A stretch of DNA of 64,000 nt from positions 113,895 to 177,894 of the forward strand of contig JAUYAK010000085.1 of NCBI GenBank assembly GCA_030693515.1. Reading direction: 5' to 3'. Positions 1 through 6,800 of this stretch are shown piece by piece; the stretch's first letter is position 1; each line of letters starts with the position of its first letter. The DNA is from Opitutaceae bacterium. GTDB taxonomy: Bacteria > Verrucomicrobiota > Verrucomicrobiia > Opitutales > Opitutaceae. The position numbers were made by a program, and so were the translations under genes. The notes under the pieces were generated by a model. That model searched no databases. It was not told the DNA's origin and was given only the letters and a program-made list of their open reading frames with translations.

Positions 1-2
1 GC

Positions 3-1592
3 ACCCGCGCGCCCTACGCTGGCGGGCACGGCGGCTATCAAGGCCGCGGCGCTCCGCAGGATCGCGGGCCCTACGACAGCCCGTATTATTCGACGACGTT
101 TTATCCCGAGGACACGAGTTTCAACACCCTCGTGCAGACCATCCGCAAGTCCTGCCGCACGGTGGAACTCTTCGAGATCGCGCGCACGGTCGTCGCCAAG
201 ACGGATCGTTTCGTCGTGGTCGTGGCGCACAAGCCCCGCAGTGGCTCCGAGTCGGGTGACCGGGGCGCGCCCGCCGCCGCGCCGGCCGAACCCGCGCCGC
301 GCCCGATGTTTCACATCTCGGTGCCGGATGGCCTGCCGTTTGAAAGCGACGACGCCGCGGTCTCGCATGTTCTCAGCCAGCACCTCGACAAGTTCTTCGA
401 CAAATCGGAAGTCGAGGTCGATCCGCCCAAGGGGAATTTCCAAGTCATCAATCGCTGCGGCGTGACGGGCGAGCTTCTCGGGCCCCCGAATTACCACCGC
501 TACAATCAGATTGTGCAGCAGCACTACGCGGCCGAGCTCTCGGGCCGAATGGGGCCGGAGGCCTTCCGCGGTCGCATTGAGACGGTCCGCGATCCCGAGG
601 TCGTGAACCAATGGCTCGCCAAGATGAAGAAGACCACGCGCTACACGTGGAAGATTGCGGCCGCGAAACCTGCGGTGGCACCCGCCGCGGAGCCAGCACC
701 TGCGCCCGCGCCTGCGGCTGACGCAGCGCCGGCCGGCGACACTCCGGCTGACGCTCCTGCAGCCGAAGCTCCCGCCGCTCCGTCCGTGCCGACGTTCGAT
801 GCGTTGGAAGATGCGCGCGTGTATTTGCTCACGCAGGCGCGCGACAAAGTCGTCCGCACCACCGACACCGCGCGTTTCCACGGCAAGGTCGCCGAGACCA
901 TGCCGCCCGGCGAAATCCGCCGCGCCGTCGAAGGCGCTCTGGAACGCCAGCGCCGGTTCCCCCTCGACACGGCCAATGCCCTGCGAGGCCGCCTGCGCCG
1001 CGAGCATTTCACCATCTTCAAGAAGGGCTCGAAGGGCGTGTCGTATGTTTGCGCCGTGAAACGGAAATTCCGCGTTCCGGGCCAGACGTTTGCCGACAGC
1101 ATCGGTGCGCTCATCGGTTTCATCGAGGCCAACCCGATGGTGCGCGCGAGCGAACTCGCACCCAAATTCCTCGGCCTCGTGTTCACGCCGAAGCCGGCCG
1201 AGACCACGCCACCCGTGCCCGTCGAGGGCGAAGCTGCTGCGGCCCCGGCCGCCGAGGCGCCCAAGGCGGAGCCGACACTCTCAATCGACGATCGCGCGAA
1301 GCTCGCCCGCATGCAGGGTGATCTCGTGTGGCTGGTGCGCGAGGGTTACGTGACCGAGTTCATCGACGGCCGGCTCTTTGCTCCGCCGCCCATGGTCGAG
1401 GCGCGGAAAAAGGAAATCGAGGGCGAGGAGCACGATCCGGAAAACTTCCCTGAAGTCCCGGCGAGTGCGGCCGAACCCGCACCCGAGATTGCACCCGAGC
1501 CCGCACCCGAGGTCTCGGCTGAGCCAGCGGCGCCGACCGCTGAGGCTACCGCGCCCGAGGACAAGCCCATCGATCCCGCCCCGGCTTCGTAA
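3..1592 (+). CDS. Ala/Pro-rich protein of unknown function, 5' end outside the window
   Basis: I do not recognise this family. The frame is open from the first bases of the window, so the gene starts upstream; a GTG at 132 is available but lies inside a continuous frame that reads through DRGPYDSPYYSTTFYPEDTS, so I do not take it as the start. About 529 codons are visible. Two more ordered segments (roughly window residues 100-225 and 265-400), rich in charged and aromatic residues, are separated by long Ala/Pro/Glu linkers, and the last 60 residues are again Ala/Pro/Glu. No signal peptide, membrane segment or catalytic motif can be seen in the visible part. The linkers suggest a multi-domain cytoplasmic or nucleic-acid-associated protein, but that is only a guess. 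It converges on tsaE across a strong hairpin. Confidence 0.75.
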   Translation, partial: TRAPYAGGHGGYQGRGAPQDRGPYDSPYYSTTFYPEDTSFNTLVQTIRKSCRTVELFEIARTVVAKTDRFVVVVAHKPRSGSESGDRGAPAAAPAEPAPRPMFHISVPDGLPFESDDAAVSHVLSQHLDKFFDKSEVEVDPPKGNFQVINRCGVTGELLGPPNYHRYNQIVQQHYAAELSGRMGPEAFRGRIETVRDPEVVNQWLAKMKKTTRYTWKIAAAKPAVAPAAEPAPAPAPAADAAPAGDTPADAPAAEAPAAPSVPTFDALEDARVYLLTQARDKVVRTTDTARFHGKVAETMPPGEIRRAVEGALERQRRFPLDTANALRGRLRREHFTIFKKGSKGVSYVCAVKRKFRVPGQTFADSIGALIGFIEANPMVRASELAPKFLGLVFTPKPAETTPPVPVEGEAAAAPAAEAPKAEPTLSIDDRAKLARMQGDLVWLVREGYVTEFIDGRLFAPPPMVEARKKEIEGEEHDPENFPEVPASAAEPAPEIAPEPAPEVSAEPAAPTAEATAPEDKPIDPAPAS

Positions 1593-1613
1593 GCGGGGCG
1601 AGGTCGCTGGCGT

Positions 1614-1647
1614 GTGGCGGAGGCAGCCCAACAAGCTGTCCCGCCAC
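1614..1647. terminator. Hairpin between convergent genes, possible bidirectional terminator
   Basis: GTGGCGG (1614-1620) pairs with CCGCCAC (1641-1647), and inside it GGCAGC (1622-1627) pairs with GCTGTC (1635-1640) through one G-U, leaving a 7-base loop and one bulged A. It fills the 56-bp gap between the stop at 1592 and the tsaE stop at 1649. There is no clear T run on either side, so termination is inferred from stem strength and position. Confidence 0.45.
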
Positions 1648-1648
1648 C

Positions 1649-2092
1649 TCAGGCCGAACGCAGCCGGATGCTGTGCCGTTGATCGGGTGTGATGCCCAGA
1701 TCGAGGTGCAGTGCGCCCGCTGGCAGCCACGCGGCGATTTTCTCCGGCCACTCGATCGCGAGGCACCACGGCGAAACCAGGAAATCCTCCAGCAGCAGGT
1801 CTTCGATCTCGCGGTCGCTCTCAAGGCGATAGGCGTCGAGGTGCAGCAGCCGAACGGGGCCGCGGTGCAGCGTGAAGATGTTGAAGGTCGGGCTCGTGAC
1901 CTGCTCGACTACCCCGAGCCCGCGGGCGAGGCCTTGCACAAAGGTCGTCTTGCCGACGCCGAGATTGCCGTGCAACGCGAGCGTCGAGTCGGGTGGCAGG
2001 GCGCGTGCGAACTCCGCCGCGACGGCCTGTGTCTCCTCGGCCGAGGCGGTGATGAGGCCAGCCCTCAGTTTATCGCAGATGCTCGTAGCCAT
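1649..2092 (-). CDS. tsaE: tRNA (adenosine(37)-N6)-threonylcarbamoyltransferase complex ATPase TsaE
   Basis: TsaE is the P-loop ATPase that works with TsaB and TsaD in making t6A37 in ANN-decoding tRNAs, in the cytoplasm. The 147-residue product has a Walker A motif GNLGVGKTT around residues 40-48, then SPTFNIF, HLDAYRL and AIEWPEK, all characteristic of the family and in the usual order and spacing. The length fits (about 150). I chose the ATG at 2092, giving MATSICDKLRAG; it overlaps the end of thiL by 23 bp. Longer starts further upstream would add a proline- and serine-rich stretch that is really thiL read in another frame. Last gene of the pyrR-to-tsaE run. Confidence 0.93.
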   Translation of the reverse strand: MATSICDKLRAGLITASAEETQAVAAEFARALPPDSTLALHGNLGVGKTTFVQGLARGLGVVEQVTSPTFNIFTLHRGPVRLLHLDAYRLESDREIEDLLLEDFLVSPWCLAIEWPEKIAAWLPAGALHLDLGITPDQRHSIRLRSA

Positions 2093-2999
2093 GGTAGTCC
2101 GCGAGATTGAGCGCGCCTGAAGGAAAATCTTTCGCCGAGGCAAAACGGCCGATACAACTGAGCCGTGTCCGTGGGAAGGCCCGCCGCCAGCGGCGCAGGA
2201 AGCCGTCGCGGTCGGTGGATCGCGCCAGGGCGAAGACCAGCTCGTAGTCCTCGCCATCCGTCAGAGCCGCTCGCACATCGCAGCCGGCCCGTAGGGGCAG
2301 GGCGGCCGCATCGATCGCGGGCGCGGCGGCCCGCGGCGTGAGCGCGCGGAGATCTTTGGCGAGGCCGTCGCTCACATCCATCATCGCGCGCACCTCGCGC
2401 TGCCGTGCCAGCCAACGGCCCTCGGCCAGCCGCGGGGTGAAGCGAAAATGATGCCCGCTGCGCAAGCTGCCGCCGAGCACCCCGGTCACAAAAATGGCAT
2501 CGCCCCTACACGCGCCCCGGCGAGTAACGATCCGCGGCCCAGTGGCTGAGCCGAGCAGGGTGAGACTTGCGGCCAGATTGCCGCTCGACTGCGCGATGTC
2601 GCCCCCGACGATCGCGACCCGGTGGCGACGGGCGCAGGCGGCTAGGCCACGGTAGAACTGTTCCAGCCAGCGGAGTTTCGTGCGGGCATCGAGCGCGAGC
2701 GCCAGCACCGCCGCCACTGGCTGACCACCCATCGCGGCGAGATCACTCAAGTTCCGCTTCAGCAGTTTTTCGGCGGCCGCTCGCGGGGCGATGGCGTCGT
2801 CGAAGTGCCGCCCGTAGATCACAGGATCGACGGTGATCAACTGGCGGCCGCGCGACGGCGCGAGCACGGCGCAGTCGTCGCCGATCCCGAACGGCGCGCG
2901 CGGCGAGGCAGTCCCAAGCCAGCGACGTATGGTGGTGATGAGCTTTTCCTCACCCCACGCCGCGACAGACTCCCGCGGATTGTTGGTGAACGGGTTCAT
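2070..2999 (-). CDS. thiL: Thiamine-monophosphate kinase ThiL
   Basis: ThiL phosphorylates thiamine monophosphate to thiamine diphosphate with ATP, the last step of TPP synthesis. The 309-residue protein has the family N-terminal GIGDDCAV motif (about residues 38-45), the ITVDPVIYGRHF segment, the KRNLSDLAAMGG helix, VIYG/GGDI metal-binding region and MDVSDGL with a DGEDYEL motif near the C-terminus. The usual D in the second motif of many ThiL proteins (LVDGVDF) appears as VDPVIYG, a mild variant. It starts inside the stop of the CPBP protease gene (4-bp ATGA overlap) and overlaps tsaE at its end, so translation is probably coupled. No TPP riboswitch is visible. Confidence 0.94.
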   Translation of the reverse strand: MNPFTNNPRESVAAWGEEKLITTIRRWLGTASPRAPFGIGDDCAVLAPSRGRQLITVDPVIYGRHFDDAIAPRAAAEKLLKRNLSDLAAMGGQPVAAVLALALDARTKLRWLEQFYRGLAACARRHRVAIVGGDIAQSSGNLAASLTLLGSATGPRIVTRRGACRGDAIFVTGVLGGSLRSGHHFRFTPRLAEGRWLARQREVRAMMDVSDGLAKDLRALTPRAAAPAIDAAALPLRAGCDVRAALTDGEDYELVFALARSTDRDGFLRRWRRAFPRTRLSCIGRFASAKDFPSGALNLADYHGYEHLR

Positions 3000-3826
3000 G
3001 CCGGTTTCACGAACCCGGTCAGGATGCCGACGATGGTGTTCAGATTGAACAACGCGTGGGCGACAATCGGCACGCCGAGATGACCGGTGCGTTCATAGGC
3101 GAGCGAGAAGAGCACGGCGAGCACCACGAGGGGGGCGAAGCTATCGAGACCGGCGAAGGTCCGCCAGTTCACATGCAGCGCGGCGAAAAAGACTCCCGGC
3201 AGCAGCAGCGCGGCCCAGCGGGGCACGCGGCCGCGGAGAAAACGGAAGACCCCGCCACGAAACACCATCTCTTCCCCAACCGGCGCGACGACCACGGCCA
3301 GCACGATCATCGCGGCGAGCAGGCCCCGTGATTCCATGTGGATCAGCATCGTGATCGCATCCTGCGGCTGCGGGGGAAACCCGGCGGCTTGGGCGAGCTG
3401 CTGTGCCACGGCCGCCGTGCCGGCGATCAGGGGGAAACTGGCGAGGAACGTCACGGCTCCCGCCAGCAGCACCCAACCTGGCGCCTGCGCCGTGGAGTGC
3501 GGGCCGCGCGGCACGGGCGCGAGCAGCGCGCCCGCGATCATCCCCACCTGCATGGCGGCACCACCGAGCACCGTGGCGGCGTCGCCACGGATATCCGCAA
3601 TTTTTCCGGCGATGGCTGCGGCAGCCAGGAGGCAGAACGCACCGGCAAACACGCAGCCGCTAAAGACCGCAAAGTCGACGAGCGGCAGATCCCATGTGGG
3701 CAGGGGCGAGGCTTGCCGGCGGCCTCGGGCCTCGGGACTTAAGGCGACGCGCCAGAGCACGATCACGCCGACCACGAGCAGCGCGACCTGGACATAGCCC
3801 ATCACTTCGGTCGCGGAAACGTGCAT
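2996..3826 (-). CDS. CPBP family intramembrane metalloprotease
   Basis: A 276-residue inner-membrane protein with about eight hydrophobic segments. The diagnostic CPBP/Abi (CAAX protease and bacteriocin-processing) motifs are visible: EEMVFRGG (about residues 183-190), then FAALHVNW with the conserved His, and HALFNLN near the C-terminus. These residues bind the metal and water in Rce1-type proteases. The substrate is unknown; family members process prenylated proteins, peptides or immunity proteins. It lies 21 bp after pyrC and overlaps thiL by 4 bp, so it is probably co-transcribed with the pyr genes, which says little about its role. Confidence 0.88.
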   Translation of the reverse strand: MHVSATEVMGYVQVALLVVGVIVLWRVALSPEARGRRQASPLPTWDLPLVDFAVFSGCVFAGAFCLLAAAAIAGKIADIRGDAATVLGGAAMQVGMIAGALLAPVPRGPHSTAQAPGWVLLAGAVTFLASFPLIAGTAAVAQQLAQAAGFPPQPQDAITMLIHMESRGLLAAMIVLAVVVAPVGEEMVFRGGVFRFLRGRVPRWAALLLPGVFFAALHVNWRTFAGLDSFAPLVVLAVLFSLAYERTGHLGVPIVAHALFNLNTIVGILTGFVKPA

Positions 3827-3847
3827 GGGCGCGGAGGGCGCGGGGCT

Positions 3848-5143
3848 TTACGGCGCGGTGATTTTTCCGCCGTCGAAGACGACGCGGCCACCCACGACCG
3901 TGGTCTTGACGCGACCGGTGAGCGTCTGGCCCGACCACGGTGAATTGCTCGACTTGCTGAAGCCGACCTTCGCGTCGTAGTGCCATTTTTCCGCGGGATC
4001 GAAGAGGCAGAGATCAGCGTTGGCTCCGGCGGCGAGGGTGCCGCCGGGGAGTTTCATCAACTCGGCGGGACGGCGCGTCATGAGATCGATGACGAAGGGT
4101 AGCTTGAACTTGTTTTGCCGCACGAGGACATCGAGCGTGACGGGCAGCGCGGTCTCGAGGCCGAGGATGCCGTTGGGCGCGTAGTCGAACTCCTTGTCCT
4201 TTTCGTAGTCGGTGTGCGGGGCGTGATCGGTGGCGATGATGTCGAGCGTGCCGTCGCGAAGACCCGCGATCAAAGCGCGGCGATCGTCGTCGGTGCGCAG
4301 CGGCGGGTTCATCTTGAAGTTGGTGTCGTAGGTCGCGAGCGCATCGTCGGTGAGCGCGATGTGGTGCGGCGTGGCCTCGGCGCTGATGCGCGCGCCGCGC
4401 TGCTTGGCGCGACGGATGACATCGACGGAGAATTTCGACGAGATGTGCTGCAGGTGAATGTGGGCGCCGGTGTATTCCGCAAGGATCACGTTGCGCGCGA
4501 CGATCAGATCCTCGGCGGCATTGGGCCAGCCGCGGAGCCCGAGGCGCGTGGAGACGATGCCTTCGTTCATCACCGCGCCGACGGTCATGGAATGATCCTG
4601 GCAGTGATCCATGACGGGCAGGTCGAACATCTTGGCGTATTCGACGGCGCGGCGCATGAGATCGTTGGACTGCACGCAGTCGCCATCGTCAGTGATGGCG
4701 ACGACCCCGGCGCGCTTGAGCGAACCGATGGGGGCGAGCGTCTGGCCCTTCATGCCGACGGTGATGCAGCCCGTCGGATAGACACGGATGATCGCATCGC
4801 GTCCGATGACATCCTTCATGAGCTGGATGGTGCCGGCATTGTCGGCGACGGGCGAGGTGTTGGGCATCATCACGACCGTGGTGAAACCACCGGCGGCGGC
4901 CGCGCGCGAGCCGGTGCCGATGGTCTCCTTGTGGGTCTGGCCGGGCTCGCGGAAATGGACGTGGATATCGACGAGACCGGGACAGGCGACAAGGCCGTGG
5001 GCGTCGATTTTTTTCGCGCGTTTCTTGTCGGCGGTCGAGAGCGATGCGACGAACTTGCCGTCGCGCACAAAGACATCGCCCGCGGCGTCGCGCTTGGCGG
5101 CAGGGTCGATGACACGGGCGTTTTTGATCCAGAGGGTCGGCAT
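3848..5143 (-). CDS. pyrC: Dihydroorotase PyrC (class I)
   Basis: PyrC interconverts N-carbamoyl-L-aspartate and dihydroorotate, step three of pyrimidine synthesis. The 431-residue length is typical of class I enzymes. The metal-binding DIHVHFREPG motif is near residue 60, followed by histidines in MDHCQDHS and HLQHISS, and the catalytic-Asp motif ATDHAPHT near residue 305. The end LTGRVKTTVVGGRVVFDGG is the usual amidohydrolase C-terminal strand pair. The ATG at 5143 lies 9 bp after the pyrB stop. Class I PyrC is often found as a partner of PyrB in the same operon, as here. Confidence 0.96.
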   Translation of the reverse strand: MPTLWIKNARVIDPAAKRDAAGDVFVRDGKFVASLSTADKKRAKKIDAHGLVACPGLVDIHVHFREPGQTHKETIGTGSRAAAAGGFTTVVMMPNTSPVADNAGTIQLMKDVIGRDAIIRVYPTGCITVGMKGQTLAPIGSLKRAGVVAITDDGDCVQSNDLMRRAVEYAKMFDLPVMDHCQDHSMTVGAVMNEGIVSTRLGLRGWPNAAEDLIVARNVILAEYTGAHIHLQHISSKFSVDVIRRAKQRGARISAEATPHHIALTDDALATYDTNFKMNPPLRTDDDRRALIAGLRDGTLDIIATDHAPHTDYEKDKEFDYAPNGILGLETALPVTLDVLVRQNKFKLPFVIDLMTRRPAELMKLPGGTLAAGANADLCLFDPAEKWHYDAKVGFSKSSNSPWSGQTLTGRVKTTVVGGRVVFDGGKITAP

Positions 5144-5152
5144 GGCGCGGAG

Positions 5153-6097
5153 TTATTCGACGGGGGTGACGAGTTCGGGCTGGCCGCCGGAGCAGAGGTA
5201 GAGGACGGCCATCCGGACGGCGATGCCGTTGCTCACCTGTTCGAGGATCACGCTGCGGTCGCCGTCGGCGAGCTCACTGTCGATTTCGACGCCGCGGTTG
5301 ATGGGGCCGGGGTGCATGATGATGGCCTGTGGGTTGAGCCAGCTCGCCCGGGTTTTGTTGAGGCCAAACATGCTCGTGTATTCGCCCAGCGAGGGAAAGA
5401 GCCCGGCGGCCTGGCGCTCGTGCTGGATGCGGAGGAGCATCACAACCTCGGCATCGGCGAGCGCGGATTTCAAATCGTGCGAGACGCGCACGCCCATCGC
5501 CGTGAACCAGTCAGGCACGAGAGTCGAGGGGCCGACAAGGGTGACGGCGGCGCCGAGCTTGGTGAGCGCATGGATGTTGGAGCGCGCCACGCGGCTGAAC
5601 AAAATATCGCCGAGGATCACGACTTTGCGGCCTTTCAGCGAGCCGAGGTGCTCCTTCATGGTGAAGGTGTCGAGCAGACCCTGGGTGGGGTGTTCGTGCG
5701 CGCCGTCGCCGGCATTGATCACGGGGATATCGAGGATGCGCGAGAGGTAGAGCGGGGAACCGGCGGCGGCGTGTCGGATGACGATCATGTCCGCCTGGAG
5801 GGCCTGGATATTTTGCGCGGTGTCGCGGAGCGTCTCGCCCTTGCTTGTGCTGCTGCTGTTCCCGTCGAGGGAGATGACATCGGCGCTGAGCCGCTTGGCG
5901 GCCATGTCGAAGGCCATGCGGGTGCGCGTGCTGGGCTCGAGGAAGAGGTTGACGATGGTCTTGCCGCGGAGGGCGGGGACTTTTTTCACGCTGCGCGTGA
6001 GGGTGCGCTTGAAGGCGCTCGCCGTTGCGTGGATTTGGTCGATCTCGGCGAGGGAGAGTTCTTCGACGGTGAGAAGATGGCGGCGGGTCCAGGACAC
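5153..6097 (-). CDS. pyrB: Aspartate carbamoyltransferase catalytic subunit PyrB
   Basis: PyrB joins carbamoyl phosphate and aspartate. The 314-residue protein has the carbamoyl-phosphate loop EPSTRTRMAFDMA (about residues 53-65), SSTSKGE (the 80s loop with catalytic Ser and Lys), the HPTQGLLD motif (about residue 140) and HPGPINRGVE (about residue 263). The start is a GTG at 6097, 17 bp after the pyrR stop. No pyrI regulatory subunit is present nearby, consistent with a PyrR-regulated catalytic-only type, but pyrI could be elsewhere. Confidence 0.96.
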   Translation of the reverse strand: MSWTRRHLLTVEELSLAEIDQIHATASAFKRTLTRSVKKVPALRGKTIVNLFLEPSTRTRMAFDMAAKRLSADVISLDGNSSSTSKGETLRDTAQNIQALQADMIVIRHAAAGSPLYLSRILDIPVINAGDGAHEHPTQGLLDTFTMKEHLGSLKGRKVVILGDILFSRVARSNIHALTKLGAAVTLVGPSTLVPDWFTAMGVRVSHDLKSALADAEVVMLLRIQHERQAAGLFPSLGEYTSMFGLNKTRASWLNPQAIIMHPGPINRGVEIDSELADGDRSVILEQVSNGIAVRMAVLYLCSGGQPELVTPVE

Positions 6098-6114
6098 GGG
6101 GGCGGGTTTTGCGG

Positions 6115-6651
6115 TTATGATTTCGTCGCGGATTTCGCGGGCTCGATGCGGATCGTGTCGCGGTGGGCGTCCTGCGGGTCGAGCCGGACCACGACTTTCT
6201 CCTGCGCACGGGCGTCGAGGGCGAGCCCGGTGTAGTCGGCGGCGACGGGCATGAGCCGGCCGCCGCGGTCCACGAGGACGGCGAGTTCGACTTTGGCGGG
6301 CCGGCCGTGGTCGAAGAGTTCGTCGAGCGCGGCTTTTACGGTGCGGCCGGAAAAGAGCACATCGTCGATCAATATGACGGTGGCTCCGGTGACGTCGGCG
6401 GGAATATGCGTGGGCGCAAACTCCTTGGGGATGGGATGGCGGCCGATGTCGTCGCGGTGAAAGGAGATGTCCACCGTGCCGGCGCGACCCTCAAGGCGGC
6501 GCGCGAGGCGCCGGGCCAGTTCGACTCCGCCGTTGGCAATGCCGAGGAGCAGGAGGCGGCGCGGGGCGGCATGGCGGGCGCGAATGCCGGCAGCGAGCCG
6601 CTCGATCGCGGCCTCAATCGCGTCGGGACCGATGGTCTTGGCGGTGGGCAC
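6115..6651 (-). CDS. pyrR: Bifunctional pyr operon regulator / uracil phosphoribosyltransferase PyrR
   Basis: The PRPP-binding motif VILIDDVLFSGRTV (about residues 98-111) and the end of the family fold (AVLVDRGGRLMPVAADYTG) identify PyrR. In Firmicutes it binds pyr mRNA to cause attenuation; it can also have UPRTase activity. First gene of pyrR-pyrB-pyrC. The frame is open up to 6750, but that ATG lies inside the terminator hairpin of the upstream gene; the GTG at 6651 gives a 178-residue protein of normal PyrR length starting MPTAKTIGPDAIEAAI. No convincing Shine-Dalgarno is seen at either, so the start is uncertain. I saw no obvious PyrR-binding leader in 6652-6800. Confidence 0.9.
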   Translation of the reverse strand: MPTAKTIGPDAIEAAIERLAAGIRARHAAPRRLLLLGIANGGVELARRLARRLEGRAGTVDISFHRDDIGRHPIPKEFAPTHIPADVTGATVILIDDVLFSGRTVKAALDELFDHGRPAKVELAVLVDRGGRLMPVAADYTGLALDARAQEKVVVRLDPQDAHRDTIRIEPAKSATKS

Positions 6652-6728
6652 CGCGTGGGTTCTGACGCTTGGCGCGGGTGGAGGGAAGAATTTTCTGGAA
6701 ACGTGTGCGGCAAATTTCAGACACAAAG

Positions 6729-6758
6729 AGACCCCGGCACCTTGCGGCACCGGGGTCT
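6729..6758 (-). terminator. Rho-independent-type terminator after the LamG/Ig protein gene
   Basis: AGACCCCGG (6729-6737) and CCGGGGTCT (6750-6758) form a perfect 9-bp stem with a 12-base loop. Read on the minus strand it is followed by CTTTGTGTCT, a weak T-rich tail. It lies 43 bp beyond the stop of the gene ending at 6801 and before the pyrR start, so it separates the two transcripts. Confidence 0.65.
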
Positions 6759-6800
6759 TGCTTCACTTCCTTGCCGCGATGCTGCTCGCGGCGGGAAAAC

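Noticed and set aside
4115..6235. Long plus-strand open frame (706 codons) opposite pyrC and pyrB
   Set aside because: It mirrors the minus-strand genes, whose products have full catalytic motifs; the plus-strand translation is low-complexity and shows no domain. GC-rich antisense frames are common here.
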